A DNA stretch of 64,000 bases from assembly GCA_035638075.1 (NCBI GenBank), contig DASRAU010000046.1, positions 1-64,000 of the forward strand, in the 5' to 3' direction. The translations under genes were made by a program, and so were the position numbers. This document shows, piece by piece, positions 1 to 7,433 of the stretch. Position 1 is the first letter of the stretch; each line of letters opens with the position of its first letter. The stretch comes from DASRAU01 sp035638075. GTDB taxonomy: Bacteria; Acidobacteriota; Polarisedimenticolia; Gp22-AA2. The notes below the pieces were generated by a model. That model worked only from the letters and a program-made list of their open reading frames with translations, was not told the origin of the DNA and made no database searches.

Positions 1-600
1 CTGGTTTCGGTGCTGTTCATCGTCGATCCGCTCGCGGCGGTCCCCGCCTTCCTGACGATGACCGAGGGGGATCGCGAGGAGCGCCGGCGCGACATGGCGC
101 TCAAGGCGGCGATCGTCTCGACCGGCATCCTGATCCTGTTCGCGACGGCGGGAAGCGTCGTGCTGCGCATTTTCGGCGTCACGCTGCCGGCGTTCCGGAT
201 CGCCGGCGGCGTGATCCTCGGCCTGTCGGCCCTCGAGATGCTGCGCGCCGAGCGGCCGAGCCGCGAGACGCCCGGCGAGATCCGCGAGGGGATTGAGAAG
301 CCGGACATCTCGATCACGCCGCTGTCGATCCCGCTGCTCGCCGGCCCGGGCGCGATCTCGACGGTCATGGTCCTGGCGCCGGCGAACCACACGTGGAGGG
401 CGTCGCTCCCCGTCTACGTGGCGATCCTCCTGACCGGCTTCGCCACCTGGATGCTCCTGAGCCGCTCCGCCGCGCTGCAGAAGATCCTCGGGACGACCGG
501 CATCCACGTGATGAGCCGGCTGATGGGGCTCGTCCTCGCCACCATGGCGGTGCAGTTCATCCTCGACGGCCTGCGCGCCGCCGAGGTGTTCCGCCTCTAG
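1..600 (+). CDS. MarC-family integral membrane protein (5' end outside the window)
   Basis: The frame is open from base 1, so the N-terminus lies outside the window; about 199 residues are visible. Several hydrophobic helices are seen, with the family-like stretches VDPLAAVPAFL near the start and SIPLLAGPGAIST in the middle. MarC-family proteins are six-helix inner-membrane proteins of unknown function; the old link to multiple antibiotic resistance is not supported for the family. The conserved start of the first helix is partly present, so only a few residues are probably missing. Its TAG stop overlaps the TAG stop of the convergent gene at 597-600, sharing the palindrome CTAG. Confidence 0.85.
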   Translation: MVSVLFIVDPLAAVPAFLTMTEGDREERRRDMALKAAIVSTGILILFATAGSVVLRIFGVTLPAFRIAGGVILGLSALEMLRAERPSRETPGEIREGIEKPDISITPLSIPLLAGPGAISTVMVLAPANHTWRASLPVYVAILLTGFATWMLLSRSAALQKILGTTGIHVMSRLMGLVLATMAVQFILDGLRAAEVFRL

Positions 601-1118
601 AACGGCTCCTGCCCTTCCAGAGCCGCGGCGATCGTGATTCGATCCCAGAAGTCGTTCGGGTCGGCGGTGAGCGCGGCGGTGAACAGCTCCTTCGCCCTGG
701 CGTCGTCCCCCTTGAGCTGCCGCCAGGCCCCCGCTTCGGCCAGGACGCGGCCGTTTCCCGGCTTCAGCGCCATCGCTTTCTCGTACATCTCCTTCGCCTT
801 GTCCGCCTCGCCGGCCATGGCATAGACGGTGCCGATGCGCGCGTAATCGCTCCACTCCGGCTTCCCGGCCGTCACCGCGTCGAAGAGCGCCTTCCCCTGC
901 TCCTTGCGGCCCGCCAGGTAATGGATGCGGCCGACGGCGATCCGCTCCCAGGAGCCCTTGGCGGCGAGCGTCTCGGCCTCCTTGAGGAGCCGGCCCGCGA
1001 CCTCTTTCTTGTCGCCGTTCAGGATGGCCGGATCGAACTTCGTCGCCGCCGCGAAGACGGCCAGGCCCGCGGCGAAGCCGACGACCGCGGGCAGGATCAA
1101 AGCGAGGCTTCTGCGCAT
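597..1118 (-). CDS. Membrane-anchored TPR protein
   Basis: This 173-residue protein begins with one hydrophobic segment (about residues 5-25), probably an uncleaved anchor or signal peptide. Two to three tetratricopeptide-like units follow, for example ARIGTVYAMAGEADKAKEMY at about residues 92-111 and the next unit ending ALTADPNDFW. TPR units are protein-binding scaffolds, and no catalytic motif is visible. The gene lies 21 bases downstream of the gamma-glutamyltranspeptidase gene on the same strand and may be co-transcribed with it. Its partner is unknown. Confidence 0.75.
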   Translation of the reverse strand: MRRSLALILPAVVGFAAGLAVFAAATKFDPAILNGDKKEVAGRLLKEAETLAAKGSWERIAVGRIHYLAGRKEQGKALFDAVTAGKPEWSDYARIGTVYAMAGEADKAKEMYEKAMALKPGNGRVLAEAGAWRQLKGDDARAKELFTAALTADPNDFWDRITIAAALEGQEPF

Positions 1119-1139
1119 GGTGTTCCCCCCTGTTGAAAG

Positions 1140-2966
1140 TTACCAGCCGATGCCGTAGTCGTCGCCGTTGTTCGAGGAGCCGCCGCGCATCGTCCCGTGC
1201 TCGAGGTCGAGCAGCACGGCGTTGATCGGGCCGGAGTTGCGCTCGGCGAAATCGAGCGTGTAGCCCATGTCGCGCAGCTCGTCGCGCACCCAGTCGGGCG
1301 TGCGCGTGTCGAGCGTCAGCCGGCCGGCGCGGATCTCGTGCTCGCCGAAGGACGAATGCATCTGGTACGTCGTGACGTTCGCTCCTTCGGCCGCCTCCTG
1401 CACGTCGAAGCCGAACTCGACGATGTCGAGGAAGAACTGCAGGAGGTTCTGGTCCTGCGTGTCGCCGCCCTGCACCGCGAACGCGAGGTACGGACGGCCG
1501 CCCTTCAGGGCGAGCGTCGGCGTCAGCGTGACGCGCGGCCGCTTCCCCGGCTCGATGACGTTGAACGGGTTCTCACGCCGGTCGGTGACGAACGACTGGG
1601 CCCTCTGGGACAAGCCGATGCCGGTGTGCCCCGCGACGACCGCCGGCACCCAGGCGCCCGACGGCGTCATCGACACGACCCAGCCTTCGGCGTCGGCGGC
1701 GATCACCGACGTCGTGCCGGCGCGGAAGGCCTCGTCCGCCGTCATGCGCCCGGCTTTCCTTTCCGGCGCGGGAGGCCAGGCGTCGAGCAGATCGCGGAAC
1801 GGATTCGTCCCGTCCTGGAACGGATACGGATCCCCGGGCTTCACCTCGGAGCGGTTGTGCTTCGGGTCGAAGCTCTCCCACCGCTTGCGCGCGTACTCCT
1901 TCGAGAGCAGTCCCTTCACCGGCTCCTCCGGCGGAAAATCCGGGTCGCCGTAATAGAAGTCCCGATCGGTGAAGGCGAGGTGCATCGCCTGCGTCACCGT
2001 GTGGATGTAGCGGGCGCTGTTGTAGCCCATCCCCTTGAGATCCGTGCGCTCGAGCAGGTTCAGCGCCTGCAGCATCGCCGGACCCTGCGTCCAGGTCGTC
2101 AGCTTGTAGACGTCGATCCCCTTGTAGTTGGTCATCACCGGCGTCTCGATCTTCGGCTTCCAGCGGGCCAGGTCGTCCGAGGTGATCAGTCCGCCGGCCT
2201 CCTTGACGGCGTCGGCCAGCTCGCGCGCGATGGCGCCGCGATAGAACAGATCGTTCGCGGCCAGGATGGCGGCCTTGCGATCCTTCCCCGCCTTGCGCGC
2301 CGCCTGCTCGGCCTCGACCAGGCGCTTGAGGGTCCCGGCGAGATCCTTCTGCTGGAAGAGGGCGCCCATCTCCGGCGGCTTGCCGTCGCGCGGCAGGAAA
2401 AGGGCCTTCGAGAAGGGCCAGTCCTCCAGTTGTTTCTTCTGCCGGTCGATGACGCGCACCAGCTCGTCCTCGATCGGATAACCCTGGTCCGCCATCTCGA
2501 TCGCCGGCGCCAGGACCTCGGCCAGCGACAGCTTCCCCCACTCGGAGAGCATCAGCATCAATCCGCCGGGCGTGCCCGGCGTCACCGCGGCGAGCGGCCC
2601 GAACTCGGGCGGGTAGTTCATTTTCCTGCCGTGATAGAAGTCGGCCGTCGCTCCGGTCGGCGCGACGCCGAGGGCGTTGACCGCCATCACCTGCTTCGTC
2701 TTCGGATTCCACACGAGCGCCTGGGTCTCGCCGCCCCAGCCGAGGGTGTCCCACATGGTGCAGGTGACGGCGAGCATGGCGCACGCCGCGTCCACCGCGT
2801 TGCCGCCGCGCTCGAACATGCGCGCGCCGGCCGTCGCCGCGAGCGGTTTGCCGGTGACCGCCACCCACTTGCGCGCCATGATCGCGGGCTTTTGCGTGCG
2901 TGCATGCGTCCACCCGAACGCCCCGATGACCAGGACGATCCCCATCACCCATGCGAGCCTGCGCAT
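1140..2966 (-). CDS. ggt: Gamma-glutamyltranspeptidase, exported
   Basis: The 608-residue precursor has an N-terminal signal peptide (about residues 1-22) and covers the whole Ntn-hydrolase fold. The family autocleaves into large and small subunits before a threonine nucleophile. Here the cleavage site fits RAGTTSVIAADAEG, making Thr418 the likely nucleophile. The N-terminal ERGGNAVDAACAMLAV and PGTPGG stretches are typical of the family. The enzyme hydrolyses or transfers gamma-glutamyl groups from glutathione and related peptides in the periplasm. The usual TTH-S sequence after the cleavage site is TTSV here and the usual C-terminal PGG region reads GGDTQDQ, so substrate preference may differ from the classic enzyme. 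Confidence 0.88.
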   Translation of the reverse strand: MRRLAWVMGIVLVIGAFGWTHARTQKPAIMARKWVAVTGKPLAATAGARMFERGGNAVDAACAMLAVTCTMWDTLGWGGETQALVWNPKTKQVMAVNALGVAPTGATADFYHGRKMNYPPEFGPLAAVTPGTPGGLMLMLSEWGKLSLAEVLAPAIEMADQGYPIEDELVRVIDRQKKQLEDWPFSKALFLPRDGKPPEMGALFQQKDLAGTLKRLVEAEQAARKAGKDRKAAILAANDLFYRGAIARELADAVKEAGGLITSDDLARWKPKIETPVMTNYKGIDVYKLTTWTQGPAMLQALNLLERTDLKGMGYNSARYIHTVTQAMHLAFTDRDFYYGDPDFPPEEPVKGLLSKEYARKRWESFDPKHNRSEVKPGDPYPFQDGTNPFRDLLDAWPPAPERKAGRMTADEAFRAGTTSVIAADAEGWVVSMTPSGAWVPAVVAGHTGIGLSQRAQSFVTDRRENPFNVIEPGKRPRVTLTPTLALKGGRPYLAFAVQGGDTQDQNLLQFFLDIVEFGFDVQEAAEGANVTTYQMHSSFGEHEIRAGRLTLDTRTPDWVRDELRDMGYTLDFAERNSGPINAVLLDLEHGTMRGGSSNNGDDYGIGW

Positions 2967-3100
2967 GACACCTCCCTCGATTCGGCGTTTCGGCGGATTC
3001 TAGAGCAAATGCCACGGACGCCGCATGAATCAGGATGCGCGTCGGCGGGCGGCTCTTCGCGATGGCCGGGACGTGGAGGCGTGGAGCGGCGATCGAGCTG

Positions 3101-3505
3101 TCAGATGGGCTTGGGCGTTTCGCGGAAGCGGCCGGTCAAGAGCACGTAGCGATGGGATCCGATCTCGATCTCATCCAGGTGCCTGAGCCGCTGCCCGGTG
3201 TTCGGCGCGACCTTGCGGCCGTTGACGCTGGTGCCGTTGCGGCTGCCGCTGTCGAAGAGGGTGCAGACGGAGCCTTCCACCTTGATGCGGCAGTGGGCCC
3301 GGCTGACCTTCTCGTCTTCGATGTTGATGTGGGCTTCGTCGCCGCGGCCGAGGATCGTCTCCGGGCGCGTCAGCCGGTGCGCGGCGGTCGGGTCGTCGCC
3401 GTCCACGATCGCCAGGACGAAGATGTGCGGCGCTCCGAACGGGACCGCGCGGCGGGTCCCGTCGGCGGTGCTGGACATGTCGGACGGGGCGCCCTTCTGA
3501 CTCAT
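3101..3505 (-). CDS. FHA-domain protein
   Basis: This 134-residue protein is mostly one forkhead-associated domain (about residues 28-125). The hallmarks are visible: LGRGDEAHINIEDEKVSRAH (GR, S and H of the phosphopeptide site) and, later, DSGSRNGTSVNG. FHA domains bind phosphothreonine peptides, so the protein probably senses a Ser/Thr kinase product. No kinase gene is in the window. The ATG at 3505 was chosen because the domain begins soon after it; the open frame runs far upstream only because of GC bias. Confidence 0.85.
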   Translation of the reverse strand: MSQKGAPSDMSSTADGTRRAVPFGAPHIFVLAIVDGDDPTAAHRLTRPETILGRGDEAHINIEDEKVSRAHCRIKVEGSVCTLFDSGSRNGTSVNGRKVAPNTGQRLRHLDEIEIGSHRYVLLTGRFRETPKPI

Positions 3506-3561
3506 GCCTTGAATGTTGCGGCCGGGATGGACCGGTGTCAAGGGCGCCGCGGGCGCGGTGC

Positions 3562-4563
3562 TCACTGTTTTTCGAGGGTCTGGAGTCCCGCATCGATGGC
3601 GGCACGCAAATCCTTGCCGCCGAGAGTCACCAGGTCCTCCATCGAGCGCCCCTTTCCGACCTCTTCGACCAGGCGCAGGCCGACGTAATACGCGATGCGG
3701 GAGGGGAGATCCTTCCGTTTCGGGGTGAAAAAGAAGTAATCGCCCACCTCGTCGAGGTTGGTGACGTCGAGACGCTGGCGCAGTTCCCCCGCCACGCGCT
3801 TCAGGACCTTGGGCCCCTCGTCCGGGAGCGCCTTCGACGAGAGAACCAGCGACAGGGGCGCGTCCGGGTCGAGGTGGCGCACGGCGTACAGGGCCAGCCC
3901 CTCCGACCAGAGGTCGTAATACATCGGGGACTTGCGGGTTTTCTCGAACGCGTCCTTCCCCGCCGCGGCGAACTCCGGGTTCCGCTGCCAATGGTAGGCG
4001 TGGAACATCTCGTGATGGACGTCCGGGAGGTGGTTCGTGACATCCGAAAGCACCACCGCGACGACATCGAGCCCGTAGAAGACGATGGTCCGGCCTTCGA
4101 AGTCGCGCGACTGTCCCGACGAGGTGAAGAGGGACGGCCCGGCGTAGATGGGCAGCGTCCGGTCCATGTCGGGATAGGTGGCGATGAACGACGCGAATCC
4201 CTTCGGGAGCTGGTCCCTGAACTCGCCGTCGATGCGCCGCAGGGCGGGAATCGCCGGCGTCAGCGTCTCGAGGATCTCCTTCAGGCGGTCGTCGGAAGGG
4301 ACGCCGATCACCTTCTCGTAGAAGTCGTGATGCGGCGCGATCGCCACCTCCTTGAGGAGGCGCACCTGCTCGGCCGGGTCCTTTTTTTCCGCCTGCTCCC
4401 AGAACGCCCAGAAGGCCGGCATCAGGTCGATGAGGTTCGGGGCCGCCGGCGGCGTTGCAGCCGCGGCCGGTTCCGCCGGCCGCTCTCCGCCGCAGGCGAG
4501 CGAGGCGAGAACGGCGACGGCGAGGACGATGACCACGACGCGGGCGGCGGACAGGATGCTCAC
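3562..4563 (-). CDS. Putative lipoprotein with HExxH zinc-protease motif
   Basis: The 333-residue protein starts at GTG 4563, seven bases after a GGGAGG ribosome-binding site. A hydrophobic leader ends in LASLACGG, a non-ideal lipobox with Cys24 as the candidate lipidated residue; an Ala/Pro-rich linker follows. The centre carries HHEMFHAYH, giving H184-E185-x-x-H188, and 33 residues later WSEGLALY offers E221 as a third zinc ligand, as in gluzincin peptidases. I do not recognise the family beyond this. An envelope-anchored metallopeptidase is inferred; a degenerate, non-catalytic relative is possible. Confidence 0.7.
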   Translation of the reverse strand: MSILSAARVVVIVLAVAVLASLACGGERPAEPAAAATPPAAPNLIDLMPAFWAFWEQAEKKDPAEQVRLLKEVAIAPHHDFYEKVIGVPSDDRLKEILETLTPAIPALRRIDGEFRDQLPKGFASFIATYPDMDRTLPIYAGPSLFTSSGQSRDFEGRTIVFYGLDVVAVVLSDVTNHLPDVHHEMFHAYHWQRNPEFAAAGKDAFEKTRKSPMYYDLWSEGLALYAVRHLDPDAPLSLVLSSKALPDEGPKVLKRVAGELRQRLDVTNLDEVGDYFFFTPKRKDLPSRIAYYVGLRLVEEVGKGRSMEDLVTLGGKDLRAAIDAGLQTLEKQ

Positions 4564-4710
4564 GGATGTCCCTCCCGGCGCTTGACACGCCGGAGCGGGC
4601 CCCGCGGTTCCCGAAAAGCGACCGAGGACGGCTGGTCGCAGGGGGACCGGCCCGGCAGGCGCCCCGGCGCGGGATCGCGGGTAGGATTGCCGCTCAACGG
4701 ACCAGAGACG

Positions 4711-5985
4711 ATGCCCCCCTCGGACGACCGCGTCATCCTGCACCTCGACATGGACGCCTTCTACGCGGCGATCGAGGTGCGCGACGATCCGTCGCTTTTC
4801 GGGAAGCCGCTGATCGTCGGGCACCGCGGACGGCGCGGCGTCGTCGCGACCTGCTCGTACGAGGCGCGGAAGTTCGGAGTGCGATCGGCGATGCCCTCGG
4901 TCACCGCGGAGCGGCTGTGCCCGCAGGCGACCTGGGTGCACGGACGCATGGAGCGCTACGTCGAGATCTCCCGGCGGATCTTCCGGATCCTCGCCGAAGC
5001 GACGCCGGCGATCGAGCCACTGTCGATCGACGAGGCGTTCCTCGACGTGACGAAGGTCGCCGCGATCCTCGACCCTCTGGGCCCCTCGGCCGCCGTGCTG
5101 CGCCCGGTGGCGAGTCTCGACGATGGGCGGCGGGTGGCGGGGCATCTCAAGCGGCGGATCCGCGAGCAGGAAGGCCTGACCGCGTCGGTCGGCGTCGCCC
5201 CCAACAAGTACCTGGCGAAGGTCGCCTCGGATCTCGAGAAGCCGGACGGTCTCGTCCTCCTGCCGCGCGAGGCCATCGCCACGCGGCTGTGGCCGCTGCC
5301 CGTGACGCGGCTCTGGGGCGTCGGACCGAAGACGGCGCCGCGCCTCGAGCAGGCGGGACTGCGCACCATCGGCGACGTGGCGCGCGCCGGCCTGCCGCGG
5401 CTCGTCTCCCTCGTGGGCGGCAACTTCGCGGCGCACATCGACGCGCTGGCGCACGGTCGCGACGACCGGCCGGTCGAATCCGGCCGGCGCAGCAGGTCGA
5501 TCTCCGAGGAGCGGACCTACGAGGAGGACCTGCGCGATCCCGAGGCCATCGATCGCGCGCTGCTGGAGCGCTCGGAGGGGGTGGCGCGGTCGCTGCGGCA
5601 GGAGGGATTGCGGGGGCGCACGGTGCAGCTCAAAGTGAGAACGGGGGACTTCACCACGTTCACGCGCGCGCTGACGCTCGAGGCGCCGACCGATCTGACC
5701 GAGAAGATCGTCGCCGCGGCCCGCGCGCTCTACCGCGAGCGGGTGCAGCTCGGCGGGCAGGGCGTGCGCCTGCTCGGCGTCGGCATGAGCGGGCTCGTGG
5801 ATCCTTCCGGCGACCCCTCCGGCGGCACCGGTTCGCTCTTCCGCGATCCGTCCGATGACCGGGCGCAGCGCGCCGCCCGGGCGGCCGACGCGATTCGATC
5901 GCGCCTCGGCGACGAGGCGATCACGCGCGCGCGGCTGCTGCGGCCGGGAGAGAAACCGAAGAGAACGGAAGGAAACGGAACTTGA
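4711..5985 (+). CDS. dinB: DNA polymerase IV (Y-family translesion polymerase)
   Basis: The 424-residue product is an error-prone polymerase that copies past damaged template bases in the cytoplasm. The palm motifs are intact: LDMDAFYA (D13, D15) and SIDEAFLD (D107, E108) supply the metal-binding acidic residues. The helix-hairpin-helix segment (VTRLWGVGPKTAPRL) and the little-finger domain follow. The ATG at 4711 places DMDAFYA close to the N-terminus, as usual for the family, although no strong ribosome-binding site precedes it. Residues ~105-128 contain a short extra loop between the catalytic motif and RVAGHLKRRI. The gene stands alone, ending 3 bases from the convergent J-like gene. Confidence 0.93.
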   Translation: MPPSDDRVILHLDMDAFYAAIEVRDDPSLFGKPLIVGHRGRRGVVATCSYEARKFGVRSAMPSVTAERLCPQATWVHGRMERYVEISRRIFRILAEATPAIEPLSIDEAFLDVTKVAAILDPLGPSAAVLRPVASLDDGRRVAGHLKRRIREQEGLTASVGVAPNKYLAKVASDLEKPDGLVLLPREAIATRLWPLPVTRLWGVGPKTAPRLEQAGLRTIGDVARAGLPRLVSLVGGNFAAHIDALAHGRDDRPVESGRRSRSISEERTYEEDLRDPEAIDRALLERSEGVARSLRQEGLRGRTVQLKVRTGDFTTFTRALTLEAPTDLTEKIVAAARALYRERVQLGGQGVRLLGVGMSGLVDPSGDPSGGTGSLFRDPSDDRAQRAARAADAIRSRLGDEAITRARLLRPGEKPKRTEGNGT

Positions 5986-5988
5986 ACG

Positions 5989-6693
5989 CTACTTCGTGCC
6001 CAGCGGCTGCATGCCGTTGACCACCAGCCGCTCGCTGACCCAGACGGTGGTCTCGCGGCCGTCGAGCTTCATCTCGTAGGCGGCCGACGGGTTCCCCGCC
6101 GGGAAGCGGTGCATCGCTTCGTAGCCGGTGATCTGCCCATACGGCTCGCTGTGCCCCTTGAGCGCCACCACCGTGCCGGCGTTGTAGTGGACCATCTTCA
6201 GGCGCAGGTTCTTCCAGTTCAGCGCCACGAGGCCGGCCAGCATGGCGACGACCGTGACGGCGAGCAGCGGCAGCGCCACCTTCTTGTCGAAGGCGAAGTG
6301 GAACGACTTCTCCTCCTTCGGCTGGTAGTTGCGCTTCAGGATGTCGTAGGCGCGCTTCACCTCCTGCAGGCGCGCCTCGTCCTCCTCGGTCGGGTTCTCA
6401 GGGAAGCGCTTGATCAAGGTGTAGTAGGCGGTGTTGATGGCGTCGAACGAGGCGTTCGGCCCGACTCCCAGCACCTCGAGATAGCGGGCCACGCCGCTCG
6501 CGGCCGGCTTCGGCGCCACCGGACGCTCCTCGCGCGCCGCCGATGGGCGCGCCGGCGCCGCCGCACGCTCCGCCTCCTTGCGCCGCCGCGTGACGCTGGC
6601 GCTGAAGGTCGCCGCCTGGGGCGCCTCTTCGTCGTCGGCCGCGCCGTTCTCTCTCGCCGGGGACGATGCTCTCGCTGCTGCCTTGGTCTCCAT
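5989..6693 (-). CDS. Membrane J-domain-like protein lacking HPD
   Basis: The protein of about 234 residues has a charged, Ala-rich N-terminal region, then a J-like helical segment (YLEVLGVGPNASFDAINTAY, followed by EARLQEVKRAYDILKRNY). One transmembrane helix (ALPLLAVTVVAMLAGLVAL) and a C-terminal soluble domain follow. A true DnaJ domain carries HPD between helices II and III; here that place reads RFPENP, so stimulation of Hsp70 is doubtful. GTG codons at 6705 and 6702 are alternative starts; 6693 is the first ATG. The gene overlaps or abuts the stop of the upstream pilin-like gene, so the two are probably co-transcribed. Confidence 0.75.
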   Translation of the reverse strand: METKAAARASSPARENGAADDEEAPQAATFSASVTRRRKEAERAAAPARPSAAREERPVAPKPAASGVARYLEVLGVGPNASFDAINTAYYTLIKRFPENPTEEDEARLQEVKRAYDILKRNYQPKEEKSFHFAFDKKVALPLLAVTVVAMLAGLVALNWKNLRLKMVHYNAGTVVALKGHSEPYGQITGYEAMHRFPAGNPSAAYEMKLDGRETTVWVSERLVVNGMQPLGTK

Positions 6694-6698
6694 GCTCC

Positions 6699-7166
6699 TC
6701 ACCACTTGGTCTGGATGAAGGACCCGCCCTCGACGACGATGTCGGTGGTGAAGTCCACCCAGGTGCCGGTGATCACGCCGTCCGCGGACCCGTCCTTGCC
6801 GAACGACCAGACGCGGAATGTCAGGACTCCCTGGGCCGTCGTGTAGCGCTCGTAGTAGAGCGGGTTGTCCCAGCCGTCGGTCAGCGCCACCTGCCCGCCG
6901 GAGGACCGGATGGCGCTCGCGATGGTGCTCATCGTCTGCAGGCCGCCGGGCGGCAGCATGCTGGTATCCGTCTGGTACTTGGTCAGCGCGTCGGCGACGC
7001 CGCGCATGTTGGCGACCGTCCGTCCGAGGCGCGACACGTCGAAGGCATAGAAGCCGGACGACAGCGCGATGCCGGCGATGACCCCGATGAATGCCAGGAC
7101 CACGAGCAGCTCGACCATCGAGAAGCCGTGATCCGTGCGCGGCTGCGGTGCGTTGTCTCTCGTCAT
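6699..7166 (-). CDS. Type IV pilin-like / GspG-like pseudopilin
   Basis: This 155-residue protein starts at ATG 7166 behind GGGGGAAA. It has the class III signal typical of prepilins: a short charged leader ending HG, then FSMVELLVVLAFIGVIAGIA. Prepilin peptidase would cut after Gly and methylate the Phe; Glu at +5 is present (FSMVE). The C-terminal part (PLYYERYTTAQGVLTFRVWS, then GKDG) resembles major pseudopilins of type II secretion. No other pilus or secretion genes are nearby, so the machine it joins must be encoded elsewhere. The adjoining J-like membrane protein shares its operon. Confidence 0.8.
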   Translation of the reverse strand: MTRDNAPQPRTDHGFSMVELLVVLAFIGVIAGIALSSGFYAFDVSRLGRTVANMRGVADALTKYQTDTSMLPPGGLQTMSTIASAIRSSGGQVALTDGWDNPLYYERYTTAQGVLTFRVWSFGKDGSADGVITGTWVDFTTDIVVEGGSFIQTKW

Positions 7167-7433
7167 GCTTTCCCCCGGCGAACCTGACGCCTCAGCGGGC
7201 AGCAAGAGACATTCCATCCCGGAGCCGGCGCGTCGGCGCGATGGCGGCGCCGGATCCTTGACGGGCCGTCGTCGCGGCGGACTCCGCGTCCGGCGCGGAT
7301 CCGCCCGCGAAGGCCGCAGAAAGCTCGCGGGGCGATCGAGGCCGTGCGTGTGCGTGAACTGCCCACGGCTCGCGCCCGTGGAGTGACGCTGGGTGTCAGG
7401 GGCGGGAACCGGCTCGACAGTCCTTGTCGCCGT

